Below are positions 1 through 8,137 of a stretch of 64,000 nt of DNA, piece after piece. Position 1 is the first letter of the stretch. Every line of letters begins with the position of its first letter. Under the pieces are notes generated by a model that was not told the origin of the DNA, ran no database searches, and was given only the letters and a program-made list of their open reading frames with translations. The position numbers and the translations under genes are program-made. This DNA comes from Heliobacterium chlorum (lineage in GTDB: Bacteria; Bacillota; Desulfitobacteriia; Heliobacteriales; Heliobacteriaceae). The stretch is from positions 1-64,000 of the forward strand of contig NZ_JACVHF010000016.1 of NCBI RefSeq assembly GCF_014502795.1. Reading direction: 5' to 3'.

Positions 1-76
1 CCGCTCTCCGTTCGACTTGCATGTGTTAGGCATGCCGCCAGCGTTCGTCCTGAGCCAGGATCAAACTCTCCACAAA
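1..76 (-). rRNA. 16S ribosomal RNA, 5' end (partial)
   Basis: Read on the minus strand, this is the start of a bacterial 16S rRNA. The universal 27F priming site lies at about 50-69, followed by the conserved stretch that runs into the first variable region. Placing E. coli position 8 at base 69 puts the mature 5' end near base 76. The rest of the gene lies beyond the left edge. The gene is read away from nagA, so a full rrn operon is expected to the left. Confidence 0.97.
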
Positions 77-231
77 AAATGTAGATAAGCTTGAGTCAAG
101 CTCTTATTGATAAAATTTCTTATCGAGTTAATGCCTCTTTATAAAAGAAGTTATCAGCTCTTAAGAAGTTGTCCATCCTTCCCGCTTGCGCGGGCCGAAT
201 TGACTTTGGTTTCGCACGCTTTTGCTTACAA

Positions 232-252
232 CTGTTTGATTTTCAAGGACCA
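232..252 (-). promoter_or_regulatory. boxA-like antitermination element in the rrn leader
   Basis: On the minus strand the leader contains TGGTCCTTGAAAATCAAACAG. This resembles the NusB/NusE boxA elements found before 16S genes in clostridia and bacilli. It lies about 155 nt upstream of the 16S 5' end and downstream of the promoter at 296-324, the expected order. The remainder of 77-386 holds A/T-rich leader sequence and a small GC hairpin (181-194), with no gene. Confidence 0.6.
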
Positions 253-295
253 CGCCTCTGCTTTACATTTCGTTATCGCAGCGGCGAACTTGATT

Positions 296-324
296 ATTAT
301 CACACAATCAATTCGTTTTTTCAA
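296..324 (-). promoter_or_regulatory. rrn promoter
   Basis: Minus strand: -35 TTGAAA (319-324), a 17-bp spacer, and -10 GATAAT (296-301) preceded by TGT, an extended -10. Transcription would start near 289 and run through boxA into 16S. Further rrn promoters may exist upstream, but none as clear was seen. Confidence 0.65.
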
Positions 325-386
325 CTGGTATTTAGTTCCAATTCGGTTTAGCAGTAACTCTTCGTTTATAAACTGTGTTTCAACAG

Positions 387-1655
387 CTAAAGATTTAATT
401 GCGATGTACAAGCAGAGCAGCGAACGGCTTTGGCAGGAATAATGGATAGACAATAGGGACATTCTTTAGTAATTGGCGTTTTAGGTTCTTCTTTAAAAAT
501 CTGGAGCTCCCCGTCAAGCACAACTGCTTTTACATCGATGGTATCGTCAAAAATGACGATGTTCGCATCATAGCTTGATTTAATTTTTCCAAGTCGATCA
601 TCGAGCCCAAGAAGTTCTGACACATATGTTGAAGCCATTCGCAACGCCTCATCCATTGAAATCCCCAATTCTGTTACACAATATCTGACGGCACTGGCCA
701 TATCGAGGGCACTACCGGCAAGGGTGCCGTCTTCGGTAACACATTTACCCTTTTCGCTTATCACCGTGTAGATACCTAAATGAAAGGTTCGCTGTTTCGC
801 ACCTACCGGAGGCATCCCATCGGTGACTAAAAACAATTTACGATTACTCAACTGCTTGGCTATACGAATAGCAGTCGGGTGAACATGATAGCCGTCCGCA
901 ATGATCCCCGCGTAAATTTCTCTTCCATGAGTAAGCCAGGCACCGACTAACCCGGGTTCACGGCTTCCGAGTTGAGACATGGCATTAAACAAATGGGTAA
1001 TGCATCGAATTCCCTTGGAAAAGGCACGAACGGCTTGTTCGTAAGTCGCCAGTGAGTGACCGGCCGATAAAATCACGCCGTGCTTTACCAAAAGAGCCAA
1101 ATGACGGTCTTCAATCATCTCTGGAGCAATGGTCATCATACGAATCGTTTGTAAGGAGTCCCTTTCTATAAGCCTGTATAACTCCTCTTCATCGGGACGT
1201 CGAATGTACTGCTTGTCGTGAACCCCGGCTTTTTGAGGGTGAATATAGGGCCCTTCAAAATGGACCCCTAGGATGCTGTTCACTCCTTTACATACACACT
1301 CTTCCATTACATCCACAGCTTTGTTCATCTTCTCAAAAGACGTGGTAAGCAATGTGACCAACATCCTCGTTGTTCCATGACGCCTGTGGGCTTCGGCGAT
1401 TTTTCTTACGGCCTGGAGTGATATATCATCGTTAAATAAATAACCACCACCGCCGTTAACTTGGATGTCGATAAACCCCGGCGCAGCGGACAACCCCATA
1501 AGGTCGTAGCTGGGTATGTTGGGCGGAATTTCAGAGGCATTTACGATAGTATCAATCTTTTTTCCACGAATGATGATCGCGGCACCGGGATGCGCTTCTT
1601 CCCCCGTATAGACTGTGCAATTCGTCAGCGCATACGTCATCGGTTTAGTGGTCAC
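387..1655 (-). CDS. nagA: N-acetylglucosamine-6-phosphate deacetylase with C-terminal zinc ribbon
   Basis: Amidohydrolase that removes the acetyl group from GlcNAc-6-P, feeding amino-sugar recycling and cell-wall precursor pools. The family pattern is complete: GFIDIQVNGGGG (60-71) replaces the usual HxH, with metal/catalytic residues E134 (HFEGPY), H200 (SAGHS), H221 (THLFNAM) and D279 (VTDGM). The start is GTG, 8-9 nt after GGAAG. The protein has 422 residues, about 40 more than E. coli NagA. The extra tail (about 395-422) holds Cys399-x2-Cys402 and Cys413-x2-Cys416, a small zinc-ribbon-like module not usual in this family. No nagB lies beside it. Confidence 0.93.
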   Translation of the reverse strand: MTTKPMTYALTNCTVYTGEEAHPGAAIIIRGKKIDTIVNASEIPPNIPSYDLMGLSAAPGFIDIQVNGGGGYLFNDDISLQAVRKIAEAHRRHGTTRMLVTLLTTSFEKMNKAVDVMEECVCKGVNSILGVHFEGPYIHPQKAGVHDKQYIRRPDEEELYRLIERDSLQTIRMMTIAPEMIEDRHLALLVKHGVILSAGHSLATYEQAVRAFSKGIRCITHLFNAMSQLGSREPGLVGAWLTHGREIYAGIIADGYHVHPTAIRIAKQLSNRKLFLVTDGMPPVGAKQRTFHLGIYTVISEKGKCVTEDGTLAGSALDMASAVRYCVTELGISMDEALRMASTYVSELLGLDDRLGKIKSSYDANIVIFDDTIDVKAVVLDGELQIFKEEPKTPITKECPYCLSIIPAKAVRCSACTSQLNL

Positions 1656-1678
1656 ATAATTCGCTTCCTTTTTATAAA

Positions 1679-1711
1679 ACCTAAGCCCCTTTTAGATAAA
1701 GGGGCTTAAGT
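1679..1711 (-). terminator. Rho-independent terminator after the NlpC/P60 gene
   Basis: A perfect 10-bp stem (AAGCCCCTTT/AAAGGGGCTT) with a short A/T loop, followed on the minus strand by TTTTAT. It sits between the NlpC/P60 gene and nagA, so the two genes are probably transcribed separately. Confidence 0.7.
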
Positions 1712-1765
1712 GTCTAATTTTTCACTGGCCCCTCAAACCGATCCTGTCCACCAACGGGAAGATTT

Positions 1766-3217
1766 CTACTTTAACTTCCTGTTCACTCCTTCTGTATCTG
1801 TAATCTCGTTGGCTGATGTGAGCGCAGTAAGCCAGTCTAAATCTACCTTTTTTCTGGATAGGGTAAGATCAGAAACTACGATACCGTAGATGGGTATTTT
1901 CGGAAGTGTGACCCCATCGGGGTTCGGCCGGGTAGGATCTCCAACAGAGCCCACTGCTGAAATTACATAGGGACGACCCTGAAAAGTTCCTAGATAGATC
2001 ATGGTATGCCCAGGTAGATAAAGCAATGTCCCAGGATTCAACGTTGCTAAAAGGTTGTTTCGTTTAGTCTTCTGAACTTGGGTCAGTTGTAATGTTTTCC
2101 CGGGCACTTTTTCCTGTTCATCAGTGTTGCGGGGTAGGTTGAATCCAAAACTCCGAAACACATCCATAACCAGAGAGGAACAGTCCCATGAATGAAAGAG
2201 TCCGCCCCAGCCGTACCGTTCCCCTTGCAATTTGAAAACCTGCCGGAGAATGTTTGCGCGGGTATAAGGAGGATAGCCTTCAGAAACATCAGCGCTAAAG
2301 GGAATCAGTGCTATTCGAAAGGACAGCTTTCCCGCTTTGTCCCGAACAGGAATGGAGACCTGGTAATTACCGGCCGCCGATTGATAATCCACTATTGCAG
2401 TCGCCTTCTCAGCATCCACCAGGGGTAGTTTCGTTCCCATAACCAACTCATAGTCTGAGCGCTCCGGCCAAAGAGGGTTCGGTCCTAAGGAGAGTTTGCC
2501 GCCAGTAACAACCAGAAAGCGATCCGCCTTGATATATTCAAGCCATTCATCCCTGTTTGAGGCAATGGCCAAATTCGCCGTCGGCATCCATCCAGCGTAA
2601 TTGTAATATTGGACAAAAGCCCAGTCCTTTGCCTGGTTCTGGTATAGAACTAAGATCGGTTCGGCTGGTCCGATGGTCGTCTGTAGATTCCAATCATAGA
2701 TTTTGTCTTCTTGTTCATCTGTAATTCGATCTGTTGTTGGATAGGCACCAAGGCTCGAGCGTTTTATCGTGAAGGCGTAGGCGACAGGATTGTTTTTCTT
2801 CATGCTTTCTAAACTCATCCGTTTCGTCGCCTTTTGGAAGTATGCCTTATTAATTGCTTTCCCTTCAACATATAGTGTATCTTCAGGCAGCGGTACGGGG
2901 GTAATTTTTTTATGTAGTTCTTCTCGGGATAGGCTTGTGGGAAAGGTCGTTAGATCAAAGACGGTATTTGGAAGCGCCGCTTGAATTTTGCCATTGAAGG
3001 CTTGGATTTGAACGGATGTCATTAAGACTCGGTCCGGGTCGAAGGTCTTGGCAACCCAGAAGTCAGCTTGCTGCATCTCGGGAAGAACATTCGGTAGAGT
3101 AAAGTTTCTTACATTAGCGGAAAGGGCATTGTTTGATTCAGCTCGAACTTGAGTAACAGGCACTACGGCTAAGGCCATCGTTAGGGCAGCCATGACAGAG
3201 GTGATAAGCTTTTTCAT
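1766..3217 (-). CDS. Secreted NlpC/P60 (C40) peptidase with N-terminal SH3-like domains
   Basis: Predicted cell-wall hydrolase that cleaves peptidoglycan stem peptides outside the membrane. Residues 1-26 form a signal peptide (basic start, hydrophobic core, VRAES cleavage region). The middle part resembles the NLPC_P60 N-terminal and SH3 region (YYNYAGWMPTANLA near 204-217). The C-terminal catalytic domain has Cys346 in WDCSSLV and His404 in PGHTMIYLG. The 483-residue length fits the family of SH3-containing C40 peptidases with a stabilising N-terminal region. AAGGAG precedes the ATG at good spacing, and a promoter is visible at 3243-3271. The exact substrate cannot be told. Confidence 0.88.
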   Translation of the reverse strand: MKKLITSVMAALTMALAVVPVTQVRAESNNALSANVRNFTLPNVLPEMQQADFWVAKTFDPDRVLMTSVQIQAFNGKIQAALPNTVFDLTTFPTSLSREELHKKITPVPLPEDTLYVEGKAINKAYFQKATKRMSLESMKKNNPVAYAFTIKRSSLGAYPTTDRITDEQEDKIYDWNLQTTIGPAEPILVLYQNQAKDWAFVQYYNYAGWMPTANLAIASNRDEWLEYIKADRFLVVTGGKLSLGPNPLWPERSDYELVMGTKLPLVDAEKATAIVDYQSAAGNYQVSIPVRDKAGKLSFRIALIPFSADVSEGYPPYTRANILRQVFKLQGERYGWGGLFHSWDCSSLVMDVFRSFGFNLPRNTDEQEKVPGKTLQLTQVQKTKRNNLLATLNPGTLLYLPGHTMIYLGTFQGRPYVISAVGSVGDPTRPNPDGVTLPKIPIYGIVVSDLTLSRKKVDLDWLTALTSANEITDTEGVNRKLK

Positions 3218-3242
3218 CGGCTTCTCTCCTTAAATAGTTGGA

Positions 3243-3271
3243 TTTATAATACTTTTTCTTTTGGCTAACAA
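3243..3271 (-). promoter_or_regulatory. Promoter of the NlpC/P60 gene
   Basis: Minus strand: -35 TTGTTA (3266-3271), 17-bp spacer, -10 TATAAA (3243-3248), about 25 bp ahead of the start codon and its AAGGAG site. Confidence 0.5.
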
Positions 3272-3339
3272 TTCCTTCCGAGATATGAAAAAGCCGTGAT
3301 TTTCGTACCACTCAGAAGCGAAACACAGGAGTGATTTGA

Positions 3340-4071
3340 ATGAAAGAAAAGGGCTTATCTAGCTGTACCCAACGAGTTCAAGAGGCACAGCGAATCGCCG
3401 TTCTGACCGGAGCGGGAATCAGCACAGAGTCGGGGATTCCCGACTTTCGAAGTCCCAGTGGACTCTGGCGTAACCCCGAGGTGCAAGCAGCCATCACCCG
3501 GGATACCTTCTTTATCCGACCCCAACATTTCTATAGGTATTTCAAAGAATTATTTTTAGAGTGGCGAGAAGTTTCTCCCAATACAGGCCACCTTGCCTTA
3601 TCAAAATTAGAACAGATGGGAAAAGTGGTAGGGATTGCGACACAAAATATCGATGGACTCCATCAGTCTGCCGGTTCTTCTCAGGTGATTGAACTGCATG
3701 GCCATTTGCGTACCGCCACTTGCCCAAAATGCAAAGCGAAAGAATCCATGGAAACGGTCAAAGCTTTGCTTAAACGAAGCGAACTACCAAAGTGTTCCTG
3801 CGGTACGATTTTGAAGCCTGATGTAGTTCTTTTTGGAGACCCACTCGACATGGACGACTGGAAAGCAGCACAAGCCTGGATGATGAAGGCCGACGTAGTC
3901 TTATGTGTTGGTACATCGCTAACCGTGACACCAGCCAACTCCTTGATTTTACGCCGCCGCTCAGATAGCACCTTAATCATCATCAACAAAGAACCAACGA
4001 TGTATGATCATCTGGCTGATTTCATTTTTCACGGTATGGCAGGAACGCTGTTACCGAAACTGATTGGCTGA
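3340..4071 (+). CDS. cobB: Sir2-family NAD-dependent protein deacylase
   Basis: Removes acyl groups from protein lysines using NAD+, giving nicotinamide and O-acyl-ADP-ribose. Family motifs are all present: GAGIS (24-28), GIPDFRS (32-38), TQNID (101-105), catalytic His120 in ELHGH, and GTSLTVTPA near the C-terminus. The zinc module has Cys128-x2-Cys131, then Cys152-Ser-Cys154. The second pair has one intervening residue where two are usual. Length (243 aa) is normal. AGGAGTG precedes the ATG. It stands alone between genes of opposite direction, so the neighbours say nothing about its targets. Confidence 0.92.
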   Translation: MKEKGLSSCTQRVQEAQRIAVLTGAGISTESGIPDFRSPSGLWRNPEVQAAITRDTFFIRPQHFYRYFKELFLEWREVSPNTGHLALSKLEQMGKVVGIATQNIDGLHQSAGSSQVIELHGHLRTATCPKCKAKESMETVKALLKRSELPKCSCGTILKPDVVLFGDPLDMDDWKAAQAWMMKADVVLCVGTSLTVTPANSLILRRRSDSTLIIINKEPTMYDHLADFIFHGMAGTLLPKLIG

Positions 4072-4085
4072 TGGGTCGCGAACAT

Positions 4086-4124
4086 AAAAAAATCGCAGTT
4101 TCCCTCTTCGGACTGCGATTTTTT
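4086..4124. terminator. Bidirectional terminator
   Basis: A 13-bp stem (AAAAAATCGCAGT/ACTGCGATTTTTT) with a 12-nt loop, flanked by A and T runs. It serves both the Sir2 gene (+) and the convergent response-regulator gene (-). Confidence 0.85.
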
Positions 4125-4176
4125 CAGGTCATAAGTTCAATTTTTCAAGCCGGCTCCACGTTAATGCACAAGTAAA

Positions 4177-4533
4177 TCACAATAACTTATTGAGCATCGC
4201 AAGTAATTTTTCCTTCGTGATTGGTTTAACGAGGTAGTCAATCGCCCCCGCTCGAAGGGCATCGTCGATCGTGCTTTCATGATTTCGAGCACTGCAGACT
4301 ATAATTTTTGCCCCGGGGTATAAAACCTTAATTGCCTTAATAGTCTCAAACCCGTCCATATCCGGCATAGAGATATCTACGGTAGCTATATCAGGCTGTG
4401 TGCTTTTCCAGAGATTTATTGCTTCTGTACCGCTTGACGCTTCAAACAGGGTATACTCAGTTCCGTTCAGCATTTTTTTAAGTAAAAGCCTCATAAATTG
4501 GGAGTTGTCAACGATAAGAACCTTTTTAGGCAT
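4177..4533 (-). CDS. Single-domain response regulator (CheY-like)
   Basis: A receiver domain with no output domain (118 aa). The phospho-acceptor is Asp53 (TVDISMP), with Ser81 and Lys103 in the usual switch positions. The acidic pocket is Asp9-Asn10, where two acidic residues are typical, so phosphorylation kinetics may differ from CheY. It would work by protein contact, in chemotaxis or a phosphorelay. GAGGTGAT precedes the ATG. It has its own promoter (4593-4621) and a paralogue directly upstream (4701-5081), about 46% identical by eye, which suggests an old tandem duplication. A CheW and a soluble transducer lie 10 kb away. Confidence 0.9.
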   Translation of the reverse strand: MPKKVLIVDNSQFMRLLLKKMLNGTEYTLFEASSGTEAINLWKSTQPDIATVDISMPDMDGFETIKAIKVLYPGAKIIVCSARNHESTIDDALRAGAIDYLVKPITKEKLLAMLNKLL

Positions 4534-4592
4534 AAGACTATCACCTCACTGCTACGTACAGTACTGAATATTTTTGTGGTTGATTATTTTCC

Positions 4593-4621
4593 ATTATAAG
4601 TTATAACGCACTAGATGGCAA
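4593..4621 (-). promoter_or_regulatory. Promoter of the first CheY-like gene
   Basis: Minus strand: -35 TTGCCA (4616-4621), 17-bp spacer, consensus -10 TATAAT (4593-4598), about 60 bp before the start codon. Together with the terminator at 4658-4687 this makes the two CheY-like genes separate transcription units. Confidence 0.7.
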
Positions 4622-4657
4622 TTGTACTAAAGTCAACAAATTCAACTACGACAAGAT

Positions 4658-4687
4658 CAAAAAATCGGTCTTTGAGATAAGACCGAT
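4658..4687 (-). terminator. Terminator after the second CheY-like gene
   Basis: Minus strand: 9-bp stem ATCGGTCTT/AAGACCGAT, 6-nt loop, then TTTTTT. A classic intrinsic terminator just after the stop codon of the 4701-5081 gene. Confidence 0.85.
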
Positions 4688-4700
4688 GATAAAAAACGAT

Positions 4701-5081
4701 TTATAAAAACTTTTGCTTTTGTGTATAAATACATTTTGTTATGGTTGAGAGTACTCGTATTTTTTCAAAAGGTTTGATGATAAAATCCATGGCACCTGCG
4801 GATATAGCCTCTTTTACCATCGTTTGTTGACCCATGGCGCTGCAAACAACGATTTTAGCTTTTGGATCTATAACTTTTATCGCTCTAATAGCACTAATCC
4901 CGTCCATCTCTGGCATGGTAATATCCATCGTTGCCAGGTCTGGACGGACAGTAGACCATGTTTTCGCGGCTTCCGCACCATTCACAGCTTCAAAAACTTG
5001 ATACCCAGCTTCTTCTAGCATTTTTTTTAGTAGGGTTCGAATAAATAGTGCATCATCAACGATAAGAATTTTCTTTTTCAT
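4701..5081 (-). CDS. Single-domain response regulator (CheY-like)
   Basis: A 126-residue receiver domain with a complete active site: Asp9/Asp10 metal pocket, phospho-acceptor Asp53 (TMDITMPEMDG), Ser81 and Lys103. There is no output domain. Unlike its neighbour at 4177-4533 it keeps both acidic-pocket residues. The gene is preceded by an unusually long leader (about 200 nt from the likely start site near 5280). Its kinase partner is not identifiable; the nearest kinase is at 6108-7970. Confidence 0.9.
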   Translation of the reverse strand: MKKKILIVDDALFIRTLLKKMLEEAGYQVFEAVNGAEAAKTWSTVRPDLATMDITMPEMDGISAIRAIKVIDPKAKIVVCSAMGQQTMVKEAISAGAMDFIIKPFEKIRVLSTITKCIYTQKQKFL

Positions 5082-5294
5082 GATTCAACCACCCGGCTGA
5101 ATAATTTAATAATTCAGCAATTTTTTAGTTAAAGTGAAGCTGACTTAATCGTACTTAGTACTCTAAGAATAATTCGGAGTTCGTTGGTCTCCCCGCTCGT
5201 CACAGGTGTAAACCCACTTTATGTTCTGAGGGACTTTTTGAGTTACGCTTTTAAGAAATCCGCTGGTAATATCTTTGATTTGATTATTATATCA
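5082..5294 (-). promoter_or_regulatory. Promoter and long 5' leader of a CheY-like gene
   Basis: Minus strand: extended -10 TGA-TATAAT (5286-5294) without a good -35. This gives a leader of about 200 nt before the ATG at 5081. The leader includes a GTG/CAC hairpin with loop GGTTTA, and GGAG/CTCC arms around an A-rich loop (about 5165-5195). I could not match it to a known riboswitch class. The rest of 5295-5476 is A/T-rich with no gene seen. Confidence 0.4.
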
Positions 5295-5476
5295 TAAAAA
5301 CCGGCAATGCAATCTTTAATCGCCATAAGAACTAGTCTAACTACCCTGATTATACCTAGTGTCGACTAAAGTCACAATATGTCGAATGTATGAAGAGTAA
5401 AATAATATAGATTGTCAATGACGCTTTAATTCTTCGTCCTTAAAATAATCTTACTCTTTCATTAAAATCATAATCG

Positions 5477-5505
5477 CAAAAAACAAGGCAGGGTTTGGCC
5501 CTGCC
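5477..5505 (-). terminator. Terminator of the DUF1540 gene
   Basis: Minus strand: 7-bp GC-rich stem GGCAGGG/CCCTGCC with loop CCAAA, followed by TTGTTTTTTG, just past the DUF1540 stop codon. Confidence 0.85.
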
Positions 5506-5512
5506 CAGGAAA

Positions 5513-5659
5513 TTACCGAGATTTGAAGGTTTCACAAGCGGTCTCATCAGTTGTTTTTGGTCTTTGTGTACCTCTGGATTTAACATTAATCGCGCTCGCC
5601 TTACACATTTTAGAAGCATTATGGACACATTCTTCGACTTGGCAATGAATCTCACCCAT
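5513..5659 (-). CDS. DUF1540 domain protein, 48 aa
   Basis: A short gene with an excellent ribosome site (GGGAGGTGAT, 5 nt before ATG) and its own terminator. The product begins MGEIHCQVEECVHNAS and ends ACETFKSR. Cys6, Cys11, Cys19 and Cys42, with the motif C-x4-CVxN-x5-C-xA-x2-I-xV and the ETxCxTF-like end, match the DUF1540 family of small clostridial/bacilli proteins that probably bind a metal through four cysteines. Their role is unknown; some are linked to sporulation. It is a stand-alone transcription unit. Confidence 0.85.
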   Translation of the reverse strand: MGEIHCQVEECVHNASKMCKASAINVKSRGTQRPKTTDETACETFKSR

Positions 5660-5928
5660 ATTATCACCTCCCGCGTTAATATGGGTGGATCTGTTACTTC
5701 CTATTCAGATATGATTTTCTGATTAATAAGCAGTTTTTAATGTTTGCTTCTTACGAAGCCTCTAATCCACTACTTAGACTACTTCCCCCCTTGAGGGTAT
5801 TATTAGAAAGCGCCTGAGCGGGAAGCTTGAGTGGTTTCCATTTTTTCCCTCAGTGCATAGGTTATATTGAGCCATAAACCAAAAGGGTTTTAGGGTTCAA
5901 TATATAGCGATATAAGGGGGGAAATGAA

Positions 5929-6045
5929 ATGGCTCGGATAACTCCTCGGGTACGTGTCCCTCGTGGATTCTGCATCTGCTTCCGGGTAACTCGTAATAAT
6001 CGCTTGGTTACTACCGGACTATTCCGTTGCAGACGGCTTCCTTAA
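5929..6045 (+). CDS. Small Arg-rich peptide with CxC motif, 38 aa
   Basis: Not recognised. An ATG is preceded by AAGGGGGG at workable spacing. The frame encodes 38 residues with 10 arginines, a Cys15-x-Cys17 pair and Cys34 (GFCICFRV and LFRCRRLP), so it is strongly basic. The upstream 110 bp contain inverted arms TATTGAGCC and GGTTCAATA (one G-T wobble), and an 11-bp-stem hairpin follows at 6066-6093. It could be a small nucleic-acid- or metal-binding peptide, or a precursor peptide. It could also be a chance frame; no modifying enzyme lies beside it. Confidence 0.45.
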   Translation: MARITPRVRVPRGFCICFRVTRNNRLVTTGLFRCRRLP

Positions 6046-6065
6046 TTACCAAAATTATCGAGTTT

Positions 6066-6093
6066 CAGGGCTGCTGAATTGACAGCAGCCCTG
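6066..6093. terminator. Hairpin between convergent genes
   Basis: A perfect 11-bp stem CAGGGCTGCTG/CAGCAGCCCTG with a 6-nt loop. The tails are only weakly T-rich in either direction, so termination efficiency is uncertain. It separates the 38-aa peptide gene (+) from the histidine kinase (-). Confidence 0.6.
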
Positions 6094-6107
6094 ACTTCAG
6101 GGTTGTT

Positions 6108-7970
6108 TTACTTACCATCTCTGGCATTACCAACGCTCAATTCACGATGGGGGAACCGGACTAAAAAAGTCGTCCCCTCAGGGCTTGTGTCCACCTCGAT
6201 TTTTGCGTTATGCCGTTCCGCTATACTGTAACATACAGCCAAACCTAGACCCGTACCGTCAGCCCGACTGGTAACAAAAGGCGTACCAAGTTTGGAAAAA
6301 ATCTCGGGATCAATGCCTGTTCCCTGATCTAGGACGGCTAACACGACATGTTCGTTTTTTATGAATGTTTTGATGGTGAGAGTTTTTCCTGGTTCCATCG
6401 CTTCAATACCATTTCGTACTAAGTTTATTATTAATTGCTTAAGTTCTTTCTCATCGCCGAAGATTTTCGTCGAATTGTTTAACTCTAACTTTATATCCTT
6501 CTCCTCGAGAAAGGCTTTTGACTGTATTAAAGGAAAGAGATTTGTAACGATATCGTCAAGGAGCAGCGATTTTAAATTATTTGATTTACTTTTTGAGAGG
6601 GACAAAAATTCAGTAATGATATAGTTTGCTCTATCCAACTCAGCAATCATTAGGTCAAAATATTCTCGTTCCGTCTGATACTTGGTTTCTAGCAGTTGTA
6701 AGAACCCCCTTACCGTTTGTAAGGGATTGCGAATCTCATGACCTAGACCTGCAGCAAGTTGCCCAATTAAATTCATCCGCTCCAGACGCAATAATTCCGT
6801 TTCTAGTTTGTAATAATCTGTTATATCGACAAAGTTAGCTAGAAAGCACTTCTTCCCTTTTACATCTATCGTTACGCCTGAAAACAAACAAATGATTTCC
6901 TTTCCCTTCTTGCTTCGCAAAAGGACTCTTTCGTTACTTATATGTCCATTTTTATTGATTTTGTTGGTTACTTCTTCATATTCCTTCGGGTTTACATATA
7001 GGTTCAATTCTAATGGTGTACGTCCTTTTAGTTCTTTAGGTGTATACCCTAAGAGCTCTATCCATTTTTGATTTACGTCCATAAATTTTCGTTCGGGCAT
7101 TTCCGCTAAGGAAACCATCGTAGGACTATAATGAAAAGCCTTAATGAAGCTTTCTTCAGATTGGCGTAACTGCTCTGTTAACTGAATATGCTCGGTGATA
7201 TCTTGCGAGAATACGGTTAGCCCGTTTTTTGATGGAACCAGATGCATTTCATACCATTTATCTCGATAAGTTGATTTCCGTATAAACTTTGCCGCTTTTT
7301 GTTCTCTAATCGCTTCTTCAACTTTTGCATAAACGTCTGGATATAGGTTCTCCGGAAAGACGTCCAATAAGGAAAGCCCGATGACATCGTTCTGTGATTT
7401 AAAACGATGATTGAAATATTTATCTACAAAATTTTGATTGACATATTCAAAATGCCATTTCTCATCAATGGAATAATAGGTCTCCGATATTCCTTCAAGT
7501 ATTTGTTTTGTTTTTCCCAAAGAGTCTTTCAGTTTTTGTTGTAATAGAACCTTATCGGTAACGTCTCTTCCTACGGCAAAAACTCGATTTTCGTTTACGA
7601 AAGGGATACTATTCCACTCGACCCACTTATAGCTGCCGTCTTTGCACAGTATACGGTTCGAACTATAAATTTGTCTGGATTGGTTTATATTCGATTCTAG
7701 AGTAGTAATGGCCGTATCTTTATCATCCGTGTGTATGAAATCTTTGCCGTCTTTACCGATAACCTCTTCCGTGCTATATCCAAAAATTCTTTCAACGGAC
7801 GGATTGACGGTAATAATCTTCCAATCGAAATCAAAAACAATAAATATGTCTAATGATAGATTCAGAAAACGTTCCAGTTCGGACATTTTCATCGATTTGA
7901 GGAGTTGGTTGTCTTTTTTTCCCTCCAGCGAATGGCTTTGATGTTTTTGTACGCGCTCCAAGTAACGCAC
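6108..7970 (-). CDS. PAS-domain sensor histidine kinase, sporulation-kinase type
   Basis: A cytosolic kinase with three PAS domains (about 30-145, 155-265 and 275-390), a HisKA domain with phospho-acceptor His411 in GLGHEIRNPLQTVRGFLQL, and a C-terminal HATPase (N-box LIINLVRNGIEAM, G-boxes DQGTGID and GTGLGLAV). No transmembrane segment is visible. The H-box is typical of Bacillus/Clostridium kinases that phosphorylate Spo0F or Spo0A, so a role in initiating sporulation is plausible but inferred. The GTG at 7970 is almost on top of AGGGGG. A TTG at 7961 is better spaced, so the start is uncertain by three codons. No cognate regulator is adjacent. Confidence 0.9.
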   Translation of the reverse strand: MRYLERVQKHQSHSLEGKKDNQLLKSMKMSELERFLNLSLDIFIVFDFDWKIITVNPSVERIFGYSTEEVIGKDGKDFIHTDDKDTAITTLESNINQSRQIYSSNRILCKDGSYKWVEWNSIPFVNENRVFAVGRDVTDKVLLQQKLKDSLGKTKQILEGISETYYSIDEKWHFEYVNQNFVDKYFNHRFKSQNDVIGLSLLDVFPENLYPDVYAKVEEAIREQKAAKFIRKSTYRDKWYEMHLVPSKNGLTVFSQDITEHIQLTEQLRQSEESFIKAFHYSPTMVSLAEMPERKFMDVNQKWIELLGYTPKELKGRTPLELNLYVNPKEYEEVTNKINKNGHISNERVLLRSKKGKEIICLFSGVTIDVKGKKCFLANFVDITDYYKLETELLRLERMNLIGQLAAGLGHEIRNPLQTVRGFLQLLETKYQTEREYFDLMIAELDRANYIITEFLSLSKSKSNNLKSLLLDDIVTNLFPLIQSKAFLEEKDIKLELNNSTKIFGDEKELKQLIINLVRNGIEAMEPGKTLTIKTFIKNEHVVLAVLDQGTGIDPEIFSKLGTPFVTSRADGTGLGLAVCYSIAERHNAKIEVDTSPEGTTFLVRFPHRELSVGNARDGK

Positions 7971-8137
7971 CCCCTAAAATGCGATTTTTGTAACCATTAT
8001 CCAATGGATTTCCATGCTAAGCAAGAAAAACTTTATCCATTTTAATGGATCTTCTCGGTTTTACCCCAAGAGACTTCGTTCAGACAACGTTGCATATCGG
8101 TTGCTATACCGCCAGGTAATAACGGGACTTCTTAAAA

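Noticed and set aside
5082-5294. c-di-GMP riboswitch in the CheY-like leader
   Set aside because: GTGGGTTTA is vaguely like class II, but the other conserved segments and the pseudoknot arms could not be found.
5440-5722. Longer frames on both strands across the DUF1540 locus
   Set aside because: Neither has a good ribosome site. The 48-aa frame has one, plus a recognised Cys motif and a terminator.
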